In this document: positions 5,183 through 10,360 of the stretch, one piece after another
Layout: every line of letters begins with the position of its first letter
How positions within the stretch are numbered: position 1 is the stretch's first letter
Source of the DNA: Deltaproteobacteria bacterium
GTDB taxonomy: Bacteria > Desulfobacterota > Desulfarculia > Desulfarculales > Desulfarculaceae
Length of the DNA stretch: 10,360 nucleotides
Direction: 5' to 3'
NCBI GenBank assembly: GCA_021815655.1
Contig: JAKAGJ010000023.1
Location: 1 to 10,360, forward strand
The notes under the pieces: generated by a model
The model's database searches: none
What the model was told of the DNA's origin: nothing
Seen by the model: the letters and a program-made list of their open reading frames with translations, nothing else
Translations under genes and position numbers: made by a program

Positions 5183-6763
5183 ATGATGACCCAAGCGCAT
5201 CGCGTCCGCTGGCATCCCCGCCTTAAATGCCGGCTGGCCCGGGCCTCCCTGGCCCTGGGAAACATCGCCGCCAATCTGGCCGGCATCCTGGTGGTGGAAA
5301 TCCTGGACAAGACCATGAGCTCCCCCACCCTGCACACCGCCATGCCGGTGCTCAATCGGCTCTTGCCGCCGTTCTTGATGGTCGCCTTCTTGGTGGTGGG
5401 CGCCTTCCAGCGCATCTACGAGCATCCCATTCACCAGGCCTACAAGGGCATGCTCCTGGGGCAGCACCTGCCGGCCAGGACGCTGGCCCGGGGCCGGCGG
5501 CGTCTGCTCAACGCCCCTTACGTGCTGGCGCTGGTCAACCTGCTGGTGTGGTGCGCGGCGGCCCTGGTCTTCTCGCAGGCCGTGGCCATGGTGCCCGAGG
5601 CCAGGTTCCTGGCCCCCATGGTGGCCATGCGGGCCATCATCATCGGGCTGATAACGGTCTCGGCGGCATTCTTCCTGCTCGACCACATGATCCAGCACCG
5701 CCTGGCCATCATCCTGTTCCCCCAGGGAGGCATCTCGCGCGTCAAGGGCGTGGTGCGCAGCCGCCTGGTCGTGCGCCTGATGGCCCTTACCTTCACCTCG
5801 GTCATCGTGCCCTTCGCCGCCGTGCTGCTCACCCTCAAGGCCTCGGCCACCGCCGTGGCCAGGGGCCTGCGGCCGGCGGCGGTGGTGCTGGAGCGCATAC
5901 AGACCGTGGTGGCCGTGGAGGCGGTCATCTTCGTCGTGACCGCCTGCGCGCTGACTGGATTGATGGTCAAAAGCCTGGACCTGCAATTCAAGGAGATCAG
6001 GCGCGTGCTGCGCGAGGTGGCCCAAGGACGCTTCGACCGCAAGGTGGTGGTCACCTCCAACGACGAGATGGGCTACGCCGGCGACGCCATCAACGAGATG
6101 ACCAAGGGCCTCAGGGAGCGGGACCTCATCAAGGAGACCTTCGGCAAGTATGTCAGCGAGCAGGTGCGCGACGCCATCTTGCAAGGCGACATCCCCCTGG
6201 ACGGCGAGCACAAGGAGGTCACGGTGGTCTTCGCCGACCTGCGCAACTTCACGCCCCTGGTGGAGGTCACCCCGCCCAAGGATGTGGTGCGCATCATCAA
6301 CGGCTACTTCAGGGAAATGTCCGAGGCCATCGTGGCCCAGGGGGGACTGGTGCTGCAATTCATCGGCGACGAGATCGAGGCCGTCTTCGGCGCGCCGCTG
6401 GCCCTGGAGGACCATCCCCGCCGCGCGGCCCTGGCCGCCCTGGATATGCGCCAGCGCCTGGCCCGCCTGAACCAGGAACTGGCCGGCGAGGGCTTTGCCC
6501 GCCTGGAGCACGGCGTGGGCATCCACTCCGGCCAGGTTTTGGCCGCCAACATCGGCAGCCCCGACCGCCTCTCCTACGCCCTGGTGGGCGACACGGTGAA
6601 CCTGGCCTCGCGCCTGCAAGGCTTAAGCAAGGAGTTCGACGTCGACATCCTGCTCAGCGCCGCCACCGCCGCCAGCCTGGGCCCGGAGTTCAAGCTGCGC
6701 CGGCTGCCAGCCGCCATGGTCAAGGGCAAGAGCGAGCCGGTGGAGATCCTGGCCCTGGACTGA
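5183..6763 (+). CDS. Membrane HAMP-domain class III adenylate/guanylate cyclase
   Basis: A 526-residue nucleotide cyclase that should make cAMP or cGMP from the triphosphate. Six membrane helices are seen at about 22-40, 60-78, 112-134, 146-168, 196-217 and 240-262. A HAMP-like linker spans about 260-313 (EIRRVLREVAQGRFDRKVVV, then DEMGYAGDAINEMTKGL), and the class III catalytic domain spans about 340-510. The metal-binding aspartates are Asp352 in VVFADLRNFTPL and Asp396 in FIGDEIEAVFGAP. The transition-state residues are Asn473 and Arg477 in GDTVNLASRLQ. The adenine-choosing Lys and Asp of typical bacterial adenylate cyclases are replaced by Gln (in QFIGDE) and Ser (in RLSYALVGD), so the substrate is uncertain. 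ATG at 5183 follows AGGA; the adjacent ATG at 5186 has better spacing (6 nt). The frame is open 150 nt further upstream, but that part is hairpin DNA and was left out. Confidence 0.92.
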   Translation: MMTQAHRVRWHPRLKCRLARASLALGNIAANLAGILVVEILDKTMSSPTLHTAMPVLNRLLPPFLMVAFLVVGAFQRIYEHPIHQAYKGMLLGQHLPARTLARGRRRLLNAPYVLALVNLLVWCAAALVFSQAVAMVPEARFLAPMVAMRAIIIGLITVSAAFFLLDHMIQHRLAIILFPQGGISRVKGVVRSRLVVRLMALTFTSVIVPFAAVLLTLKASATAVARGLRPAAVVLERIQTVVAVEAVIFVVTACALTGLMVKSLDLQFKEIRRVLREVAQGRFDRKVVVTSNDEMGYAGDAINEMTKGLRERDLIKETFGKYVSEQVRDAILQGDIPLDGEHKEVTVVFADLRNFTPLVEVTPPKDVVRIINGYFREMSEAIVAQGGLVLQFIGDEIEAVFGAPLALEDHPRRAALAALDMRQRLARLNQELAGEGFARLEHGVGIHSGQVLAANIGSPDRLSYALVGDTVNLASRLQGLSKEFDVDILLSAATAASLGPEFKLRRLPAAMVKGKSEPVEILALD

Positions 6764-6772
6764 TACCAATAT

Positions 6773-6802
6773 GCGATCAAAGCCATCCATGGCCTTGATC
6801 GC
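6773..6802 (+). terminator. Stem-loop just after the cyclase gene
   Basis: GCGATCAA (6773-6780) pairs with TTGATCGC (6795-6802). After one A-C mismatch the stem continues as GCCAT against ATGGC over a CC loop, so the hairpin is nearly perfect. It starts 9 nt after the stop. There is no T-run, so termination is inferred from place and strength only. Its 12-nt tip GCCATCCATGGC (6782-6793) is identical to 5074-5085 in front of the cyclase. Confidence 0.5.
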
Positions 6803-6805
6803 CGA

Positions 6806-6902
6806 GCGGCCGGGCAAAAGGACGGCGCCCGGCCGCGTGGAAGGCGGCGGGCGCCGTTTGGGCAAGACGGGAAGCTCCCCGTCGGGATCCCTGCTGGCAG
6901 GG
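6806..6902. terminator. Cluster of overlapping stem-loops between convergent genes
   Basis: Between the cyclase and the oppositely oriented zinc-ribbon gene, several dyads follow one another. GCGGCCGGGC (6806-6815) pairs with GCCCGGCCGC (6827-6836). ACGGCGCCCG (6822-6831) pairs with CGGGCGCCGT (6848-6857) and is followed by TT on the plus strand. GACGGG (6866-6871) pairs with CCCGTC (6878-6883), and CCCTGC (6889-6894) with GCAGGG (6897-6902). The first two share bases and cannot form together. A bidirectional transcription stop is the simplest reading. Confidence 0.45.
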
Positions 6903-6925
6903 GGGCGGGACCGGCGGCCGGAGGC

Positions 6926-7144
6926 CTAGTCCTTGAAGCCGGTGCCGCACCAGGGGCAATACTGGAAGCTCGAATCGTGGATGGTCTCGCCGCAAGCCGA
7001 GCAGCGGATGACCATCTCGCCGGCGCAGAAGGGGCAGTAGACGAAGTTGCCGCAGCTCTGTTTCAGCTCAGGCTCCATGGCCTCCCACTGCTCGCCGCAC
7101 TGCTCCTCCAGGCAAACCTTTTCCTTGCGCGCTTTGTCAATCAT
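6926..7144 (-). CDS. Nine-cysteine double zinc-ribbon protein at the end of the hydrogenase operon
   Basis: A 72-residue cytoplasmic protein with cysteines at 11, 16, 31, 37, 40, 48, 51, 63 and 66. CPFC (37-40) with CSAC (48-51), or CSAC with CPWC (63-66), would form zinc ribbons. The stretch from Cys48 to Cys66 (Cys-x2-Cys-x11-Cys-x2-Cys) has the spacing style of the zinc domain of the nickel-insertion protein HypA, but the N-terminal Met-His nickel site of HypA is absent. The N-terminal third is charged (MIDKARKEKVCLEEQC). The ATG at 7144 overlaps the hypC stop by 8 nt, so it is read from the hydrogenase transcript, probably with coupled translation. A role in metal handling or maturation is inferred from position only; a generic zinc-ribbon protein is the other possibility. 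It is the last gene of the operon. Confidence 0.85.
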   Translation of the reverse strand: MIDKARKEKVCLEEQCGEQWEAMEPELKQSCGNFVYCPFCAGEMVIRCSACGETIHDSSFQYCPWCGTGFKD

Positions 7145-7391
7145 TGCCTCTCACCTCGCCGCTCTCGGCCCGGGCCACCGACTCCACCAGTTCGCGCAGC
7201 AGGTTGATGGAGGCCAGGGCCTCCTGCTCATCCACGCGATGCAGGGCAAAGCCGGCGTGGGTTATCACGTAATCGCCGACCTTGAGGTCGGGCACCAACA
7301 TGAGGCTGACCACGCGGAGGACGCCGCCCACCTCCACCTTGGCCATCTCGCCGTCGATCTCAACTATCTTGGCTGGGATCGCCAAACACAT
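7137..7391 (-). CDS. hypC: Hydrogenase assembly chaperone HypC/HupF family
   Basis: Small chaperone that binds the immature large subunit and, with HypD, carries the Fe(CN)2CO unit of the [NiFe] centre. The 84 residues begin MCLAIPAKIVEIDG; the cysteine at position 2 is the essential iron-binding and substrate-binding residue of the family. The other family marks are VGDYVITHAGFALHRVDEQEA (38-58) and the compact beta-barrel-like N-terminal part. Length is normal (75-95). The ATG at 7391 has AGAGGT about 7 nt upstream. The gene overlaps the protease gene before it by 32 nt and the zinc-ribbon gene after it by 8 nt. Since it sits inside the structural operon, it is probably dedicated to this hydrogenase; the other Hyp genes must lie elsewhere. 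Confidence 0.95.
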   Translation of the reverse strand: MCLAIPAKIVEIDGEMAKVEVGGVLRVVSLMLVPDLKVGDYVITHAGFALHRVDEQEALASINLLRELVESVARAESGEVRGND

Positions 7392-7905
7392 TGCGCACCT
7401 CTAGGGGTTTGTCCTTGGGCCGGGCCGGGGCGCCCAGTTCCTGAAGCTCCTTGAGCACCAGGGTCAGAAGGGGCTCCACCGCCCGTTCCACCCTGGGAGT
7501 CAGTTCCAGGCCCCAGTTGTCGATGTCCTCGTATTCCACGCCCAGCACCGTCACCCGCGGGACCTCGCCCACCAGGGGCAGGGTGCCCATGGTTTCCATG
7601 AGGTCGATCTGATGCAGGCTGTCCTTGTACTGGATGTGCTCGGGCTTGGCCTCCCAGTTGAAGCGGTAGAGGGTGCCGGGCTCGTCGCCGCCACGCACCG
7701 CGTCCACCACGATCACCTGGTCGGCCTCCATCATGGTGCCCATGAGGGATAGCCCCAGGACCCCGCCGTCCACCAGGCGCACGTTGGGGTCGAAATCATA
7801 ACGGGCCTGCAATTCGTGGACGATGCGCACGCCCACGCCCTCGTCCTTGAGCAGCACGTTGCCCACACCCAGGATCAATATGCGTTGTTCGGGGGGATTG
7901 GTCAT
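7360..7905 (-). CDS. hynC: Hydrogenase maturation endopeptidase (HyaD/HybD family)
   Basis: Cuts the C-terminal tail from the large subunit once nickel is in place. The 181 residues carry the family layout: ILGVGNVLLKDEGVGV (11-26) with Glu22, VIVVDAVRGGDEPGT (64-78) with Asp68, and DSLHQIDLMETM with His98. These match the three nickel-sensing ligands known from E. coli HybD (Glu16, Asp62, His93). LVDGGVLGLSLM (44-55) is also typical. I chose ATG at 7905 (MTNPPEQRILILG) although its ribosome site is weak; an upstream in-frame ATG at 7983 would add 26 residues encoded by repeat DNA with no family match. The gene lies 176 nt after hynA and overlaps hypC by 32 nt. Its target is expected to be the tail after His535 of the large subunit. 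Naming of hyn genes differs between species, so the symbol is approximate. Confidence 0.94.
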   Translation of the reverse strand: MTNPPEQRILILGVGNVLLKDEGVGVRIVHELQARYDFDPNVRLVDGGVLGLSLMGTMMEADQVIVVDAVRGGDEPGTLYRFNWEAKPEHIQYKDSLHQIDLMETMGTLPLVGEVPRVTVLGVEYEDIDNWGLELTPRVERAVEPLLTLVLKELQELGAPARPKDKPLEVRNVFGDPSQDS

Positions 7906-7924
7906 GATTTCACAGTATAGCAGA

Positions 7925-7945
7925 AAACCGCCGGGGCGGCGAGAC
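7925..7945. repeat. 21-bp direct repeat, copy 1
   Basis: Identical over 21 bp to 8024-8044, 99 bp away. On the minus strand it contains CCGCC-CC-GGCGG followed by TTTT, which looks like a small intrinsic terminator placed 20 nt before the protease start codon. Confidence 0.9.
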
Positions 7946-8011
7946 GGGAACCCCGCTGGCGTATGCGAGTCGGGCGGCCCCATGGCGCCCGCCAGTGCCG
8001 CCGGCTCCCGT
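7944..8011. repeat. Nested inverted repeat between the two direct repeats
   Basis: ACGGGA (7944-7949) pairs with TCCCGT (8006-8011). Inside it CTGGCG (7956-7961) pairs with CGCCAG (7990-7995), and GGGCG (7972-7976) can pair with CGCCC (7986-7990), sharing one base with the previous arm. The result is a long interrupted hairpin. No coding function is seen. Confidence 0.55.
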
Positions 8012-8023
8012 ATAGACGCCTGG

Positions 8024-8044
8024 AAACCGCCGGGGCGGCGAGAC
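8024..8044. repeat. 21-bp direct repeat, copy 2
   Basis: Exact copy of 7925-7945. Here the minus-strand dyad is followed by TTTCC instead of TTTT. The copy also overlaps the larger hairpin at 8030-8060. Confidence 0.9.
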
Positions 8045-8060
8045 TGGCCCGCCGCCCCGG
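8030..8060 (-). promoter_or_regulatory. 11-bp stem-loop after hynA, competing with a terminator-like dyad
   Basis: CCGGGGCGGCG and CGCCGCCCCGG (minus-strand order, 8060-8050 and 8040-8030) form a perfect 11-bp stem with a 9-nt loop, starting 21 nt after the hynA stop. The second arm is also part of the shorter dyad CCGCC-CC-GGCGG followed by TTT. Only one of the two can form, as in an attenuator. It may instead simply protect the hynBA message and lower downstream expression. Confidence 0.5.
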
Positions 8061-8081
8061 AAGTGTTTGCCGGTCGTTGGT

Positions 8082-9734
8082 CTACAAGATCTTGAACTTG
8101 TGGACCTGGTTGCTCTCGGGGTCGATGACGTGCACGCCGCAGGCGATGCAGGGGTCATAGGAGTGCACGGTGCGGATGATCTCCAGGGGCCGCTTGGGAT
8201 CGGCCACCGGAGTGCCCACCAGGGCCTCCTCCACCGGGCCCAGCTGGCCCTTGGCGTCGCGGGGACCCAGGTTCCAGGTGGAGGGCACCACCAGCTGGTA
8301 GTTGTCGATCTTGTTCTTGCTCTGGCTGATCCAGTGGCCCAGCGCGCCGCGGGGCACGTCGATCAGGCCGGCGCCCATGCCCTTGTCCGGCCAGGACCAC
8401 TCGGCGCAGGTCTTGGTGTCGCCGCTCTTGACGCGCTCCACCACTTCCATGAGCCAGTTGGTGGTCTGGTCGGCGATGACCTTGGTCTCGATGGCGCGAG
8501 CCGCCGTGCGGCCGAGCGTGCTGAACAGGGCCGAGGCCGGCACGTCCAGGTGCTTGAGCACGGTTTCGACCATGACCTTGGTCTGGGGATGACCCTTGAC
8601 GTAGGCGGCCAGGACCTGGGCCAGCGGACCGACCTCGGTGGCCTTGCCGTCATAGCGGGGGGCCTTGAACCAGGAGTACTTGCCCTCGTACTTGTAGTCG
8701 GGCTTGATGGGCTTGGTTTCGCCCTGGGCGGGATGCAGGGGCGCGCCGTCCTCGTACCAGGCCCGCTTCACTTCCTCGGTGATCTTGCTGGGGTCGACGT
8801 CCATGGGCTTGGCAAGGTCACGGTTGAAGATCACCGCGCCGGGCAGCCACATGTTCTCGGTGCCGTACTTGCCAGACTCCTGCGGGAAGTTGCCGTAGGC
8901 CAGGAAGTTGGTGGTGCCACCGATATTCTTGGCGCCCCAATCCTTGTAGAAGCTGGCCACGGCCAGCAGGTCCGGGATGTAGACGTTGTCGATGAACGCC
9001 TGCATCTCCTTGAGGTAGTACAGGTACTCGGCCAGGCGGTCCACGTTGAGGATGTCCTGCACGCAGGAAACGCCGCCGGTGACGTAGGTCTGCACGTGGG
9101 GGTTCTTGCCGCCGAACATGGCCATCATGCGCGCGGCCTTGACCTGTAGGCGCAGCCACTCCAGATAATGGGCGACGGCCAGCAGGTTGGCCTCGGGGGG
9201 CAGGCGGTAGTCGGGGTGACCCCAGTAACCGTTGGCAAACGGGCCCAGCTGGCCCGAGTCCACGAAGGCCTTGACGCGCTTGGCCACGGCCGCGAAGTCG
9301 GCGGCGCCGCTACGGGGGTAGTTGCCCAGGCTGTCGGCCAGGGCGGCGGTCTTCTTGGGGTCGGCCTTCAAGGCGCTGACCACGTCCACCCAGTCCAGGG
9401 CGTGCAGGGCGTAGAAGTGGGTGGTGTGATCGTGGATGTACTGGGCCGCGTGCACCAGGTTGCGGGTCATACGGGCCAGCGGGGGAATCTTCACGCCCAC
9501 GGCGTCGTCCAGGGCGCGGATGGAGGCCAGGGCGTGCACCTCGGTGCAGACGCCGCAGGCGCGCTGGGTGATATGGGGGGCGTCGCGAGGATCGCGGCCC
9601 TTGAGAATGATCTCCAGGCCACGGAAAAGCTGCGCGGAACTCCAGGCGTCTTTAACCTTGCCGCCCTCGATCTCCACATCGATGCGCAGGTGGCCCTCGA
9701 TGCGGGTAATGGGATCGATGGTGTATTTAGCCAT
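8082..9734 (-). CDS. hynA: Periplasmic [NiFe] hydrogenase large subunit (group 1)
   Basis: Catalytic subunit holding the Ni-Fe centre for reversible H2 oxidation. The 550-residue precursor begins MAKYTIDPITRIEGHLRIDVE. The N-terminal ligand motif is RACGVCTEVHA with Cys60 and Cys63. The C-terminal motif is DPCIACGVH with Cys529 and Cys532, both read as TGC, so this is a [NiFe] and not a [NiFeSe] enzyme. The 15 residues after His535 (VIDPESNQVHKFKIL) are the tail removed by the protease. The many Desulfovibrio-like stretches and full length argue for a working enzyme. ATG at 9734 has AAGGAGG about 9 nt upstream. hynB lies 58 nt before it. The mature protein has no signal peptide and should be exported in company with the Tat-targeted small subunit. 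In some species the large subunit is called HynB or HydB. Confidence 0.98.
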   Translation of the reverse strand: MAKYTIDPITRIEGHLRIDVEIEGGKVKDAWSSAQLFRGLEIILKGRDPRDAPHITQRACGVCTEVHALASIRALDDAVGVKIPPLARMTRNLVHAAQYIHDHTTHFYALHALDWVDVVSALKADPKKTAALADSLGNYPRSGAADFAAVAKRVKAFVDSGQLGPFANGYWGHPDYRLPPEANLLAVAHYLEWLRLQVKAARMMAMFGGKNPHVQTYVTGGVSCVQDILNVDRLAEYLYYLKEMQAFIDNVYIPDLLAVASFYKDWGAKNIGGTTNFLAYGNFPQESGKYGTENMWLPGAVIFNRDLAKPMDVDPSKITEEVKRAWYEDGAPLHPAQGETKPIKPDYKYEGKYSWFKAPRYDGKATEVGPLAQVLAAYVKGHPQTKVMVETVLKHLDVPASALFSTLGRTAARAIETKVIADQTTNWLMEVVERVKSGDTKTCAEWSWPDKGMGAGLIDVPRGALGHWISQSKNKIDNYQLVVPSTWNLGPRDAKGQLGPVEEALVGTPVADPKRPLEIIRTVHSYDPCIACGVHVIDPESNQVHKFKIL

Positions 9735-9792
9735 CTTATCGGTCCTCCTTCATGGAGCAATGAAAGTTCATCAGGTCTGACTGCGGCCCTGC

Positions 9793-10360
9793 CTAGATGG
9801 CCTCGTAGAACGGGGCCTGGGTATCCCAGAAGTCCGGCTCGGAGCAGCCGATGCAGGGATGCCCGGCGCCGATGGGCCAGTTGGTGCCATCGTTGAACAG
9901 CACCCGCGGGCAGTTGTTGTAGGTATTGGGGCCCTTGCAGCCCATTTCGGCCAGGCACCAGCCCTTCTGGGCGCCCTCGTCGCCAAACTTCTTGACGTAC
10001 TCTTTGTTCTCGTAGTGGGCGCGGCGGGGGCACTCGTCGTGGATGAGCTTGCCATAGGCGAACAGCGGGCGGCCTTCCTTGTCGGTGGCCGGAAGCTTGC
10101 CCAGGAGGAGGTAGTGCACCACGGTGGCCACGATGTTGATGGCGTTGGGCGGACAGCCGGCCACGTTGATGGTCTTGGCGCCGGTGGCCTTGGACACGCT
10201 CATGGCCTGGGTGGGGTTGGGCTTGGCCGCCTGCACGCCGCCGAAGCAGGCGCAGGTGCCGATGCACACCGTGGCCAGGGCGTCCTTGGTGGCCGCCTTG
10301 GCGATGTCCAGCATGGTCTTGCCGCCCACCTTGCCGTACACGCCGCCGTCCTTGGTGGGG
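9793..10360 (-). CDS. hynB: Periplasmic [NiFe] hydrogenase small subunit, C-terminal part (runs off right edge)
   Basis: Electron-transfer subunit with three Fe-S clusters; 188 C-terminal residues are visible. In order: GTCACFGG (third proximal-cluster Cys, visible residue 36), AGCPPN (fourth, Cys69), then the distal-cluster ligands His107, Cys110, Cys135 and Cys141. The medial-cluster ligands are Cys150, Cys169 and Cys172. A proline (NWPI) stands where a fourth medial ligand would be, as in enzymes with a [3Fe-4S] medial cluster. The protein stops at FWDTQAPFYEAI with no C-terminal membrane helix, so the enzyme should be soluble in the periplasm rather than bound to a cytochrome b. A tetrahaem cytochrome c3 is the usual partner in sulfate reducers (family knowledge, not seen here). 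The Tat signal, first two proximal cysteines and promoter lie beyond the window. Confidence 0.97.
   Translation of the reverse strand, partial: PTKDGGVYGKVGGKTMLDIAKAATKDALATVCIGTCACFGGVQAAKPNPTQAMSVSKATGAKTINVAGCPPNAINIVATVVHYLLLGKLPATDKEGRPLFAYGKLIHDECPRRAHYENKEYVKKFGDEGAQKGWCLAEMGCKGPNTYNNCPRVLFNDGTNWPIGAGHPCIGCSEPDFWDTQAPFYEAI

Noticed and set aside
5054..6619. 521-residue antisense ORF opposite the cyclase
   Set aside because: His/Gln/Gly-rich low-complexity product without domains; a GC-rich shadow of the real gene.
5227..6798. 523-residue same-strand ORF in another frame over the cyclase
   Set aside because: Gly/Pro/Arg/His-rich shadow; the cyclase frame has clear domains.
7906..7983. 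Longer start for the maturation protease (26 extra residues)
   Set aside because: The added part is encoded by one copy of the direct repeat and does not resemble the HyaD/HybD N-terminus, which begins just before ILGVGN.
7925..8044. CRISPR-like repeat pair
   Set aside because: Only two copies, self-complementary, with a palindromic middle instead of a unique spacer, and no cas genes.
8082..8160. Possible [NiFeSe] hydrogenase
   Set aside because: The C-terminal active-site motif reads DPCIACGVH with TGC codons, not a TGA selenocysteine codon, and the cleavable tail is present.
8067..9149. 360-residue antisense ORF opposite hynA
   Set aside because: Shadow of a strongly conserved hydrogenase gene; Val/Leu/Gly/His-biased with no recognisable domain.
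8082..10360. Regulatory H2-sensing hydrogenase (HupUV/HoxBC type)
   Set aside because: Sensors lack the C-terminal cleavable tail and a dedicated protease; here both are present, and the small subunit is of the periplasmic energy-linked type.

Overview
The window looks like chromosomal DNA of a high-GC anaerobe of the Desulfobacterota (former Deltaproteobacteria), most likely a sulfate-reducing type. The pointers are a soluble periplasmic group 1 [NiFe] hydrogenase with Desulfovibrio-style gene order (small subunit, large subunit, protease, HypC) and a queA-tgt-yajC-secD cluster. The exact genus cannot be read from the sequence; Desulfarculus-like taxa would fit but this is inference.

Left part (1-3088, minus strand): a compact operon read right to left, queA-tgt-yajC-secD (secD runs off the left edge). 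It joins the last steps of queuosine tRNA modification to the SecDF-YajC protein-export accessory complex. Junctions are tight: 2 nt between queA and tgt, an 8-nt overlap between tgt and yajC, and a 95-nt spacer with a stem-loop before secD. A near-consensus sigma70-type promoter (TTGACA, 17 bp, TATCAT) lies upstream of queA. It faces away from a second promoter region that serves a 59-residue zinc-ribbon gene on the plus strand (3240-3419).

Middle part (3420-6925): an unrecognised exported, C-terminally anchored protein (minus strand) is divergent from a Yip1-type membrane protein. The latter is followed, after a palindrome-rich 150-nt spacer, by a six-helix membrane class III adenylate/guanylate cyclase with a HAMP domain. 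The cyclase has non-canonical residues at both purine-specifying positions. Both flanks of the cyclase are dense in stem-loops, and two of these share an identical 12-nt core.

Right part (6926-10360, minus strand): a hydrogenase operon read right to left, hynB (small subunit, 3' part only), hynA (large subunit), maturation protease, hypC, and a nine-cysteine zinc-ribbon protein overlapping the end of hypC. The enzyme is expected to oxidise or produce H2 in the periplasm. The protease trims the 15-residue tail of the large subunit after nickel insertion, and HypC chaperones that precursor. The 176-nt spacer between hynA and the protease gene is unusual for this operon: it has a perfect 21-bp direct repeat flanking a nested inverted repeat, with a mutually exclusive (attenuator-like) pairing option.

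Nothing here is a wholly new system that I can demonstrate. The most worthwhile leads are the structured hynA-protease spacer, the palindromes bracketing the cyclase, the cyclase's altered specificity residues and the cysteine-rich protein attached to the hydrogenase operon. No rRNA, tRNA, CRISPR array or transposase was seen.
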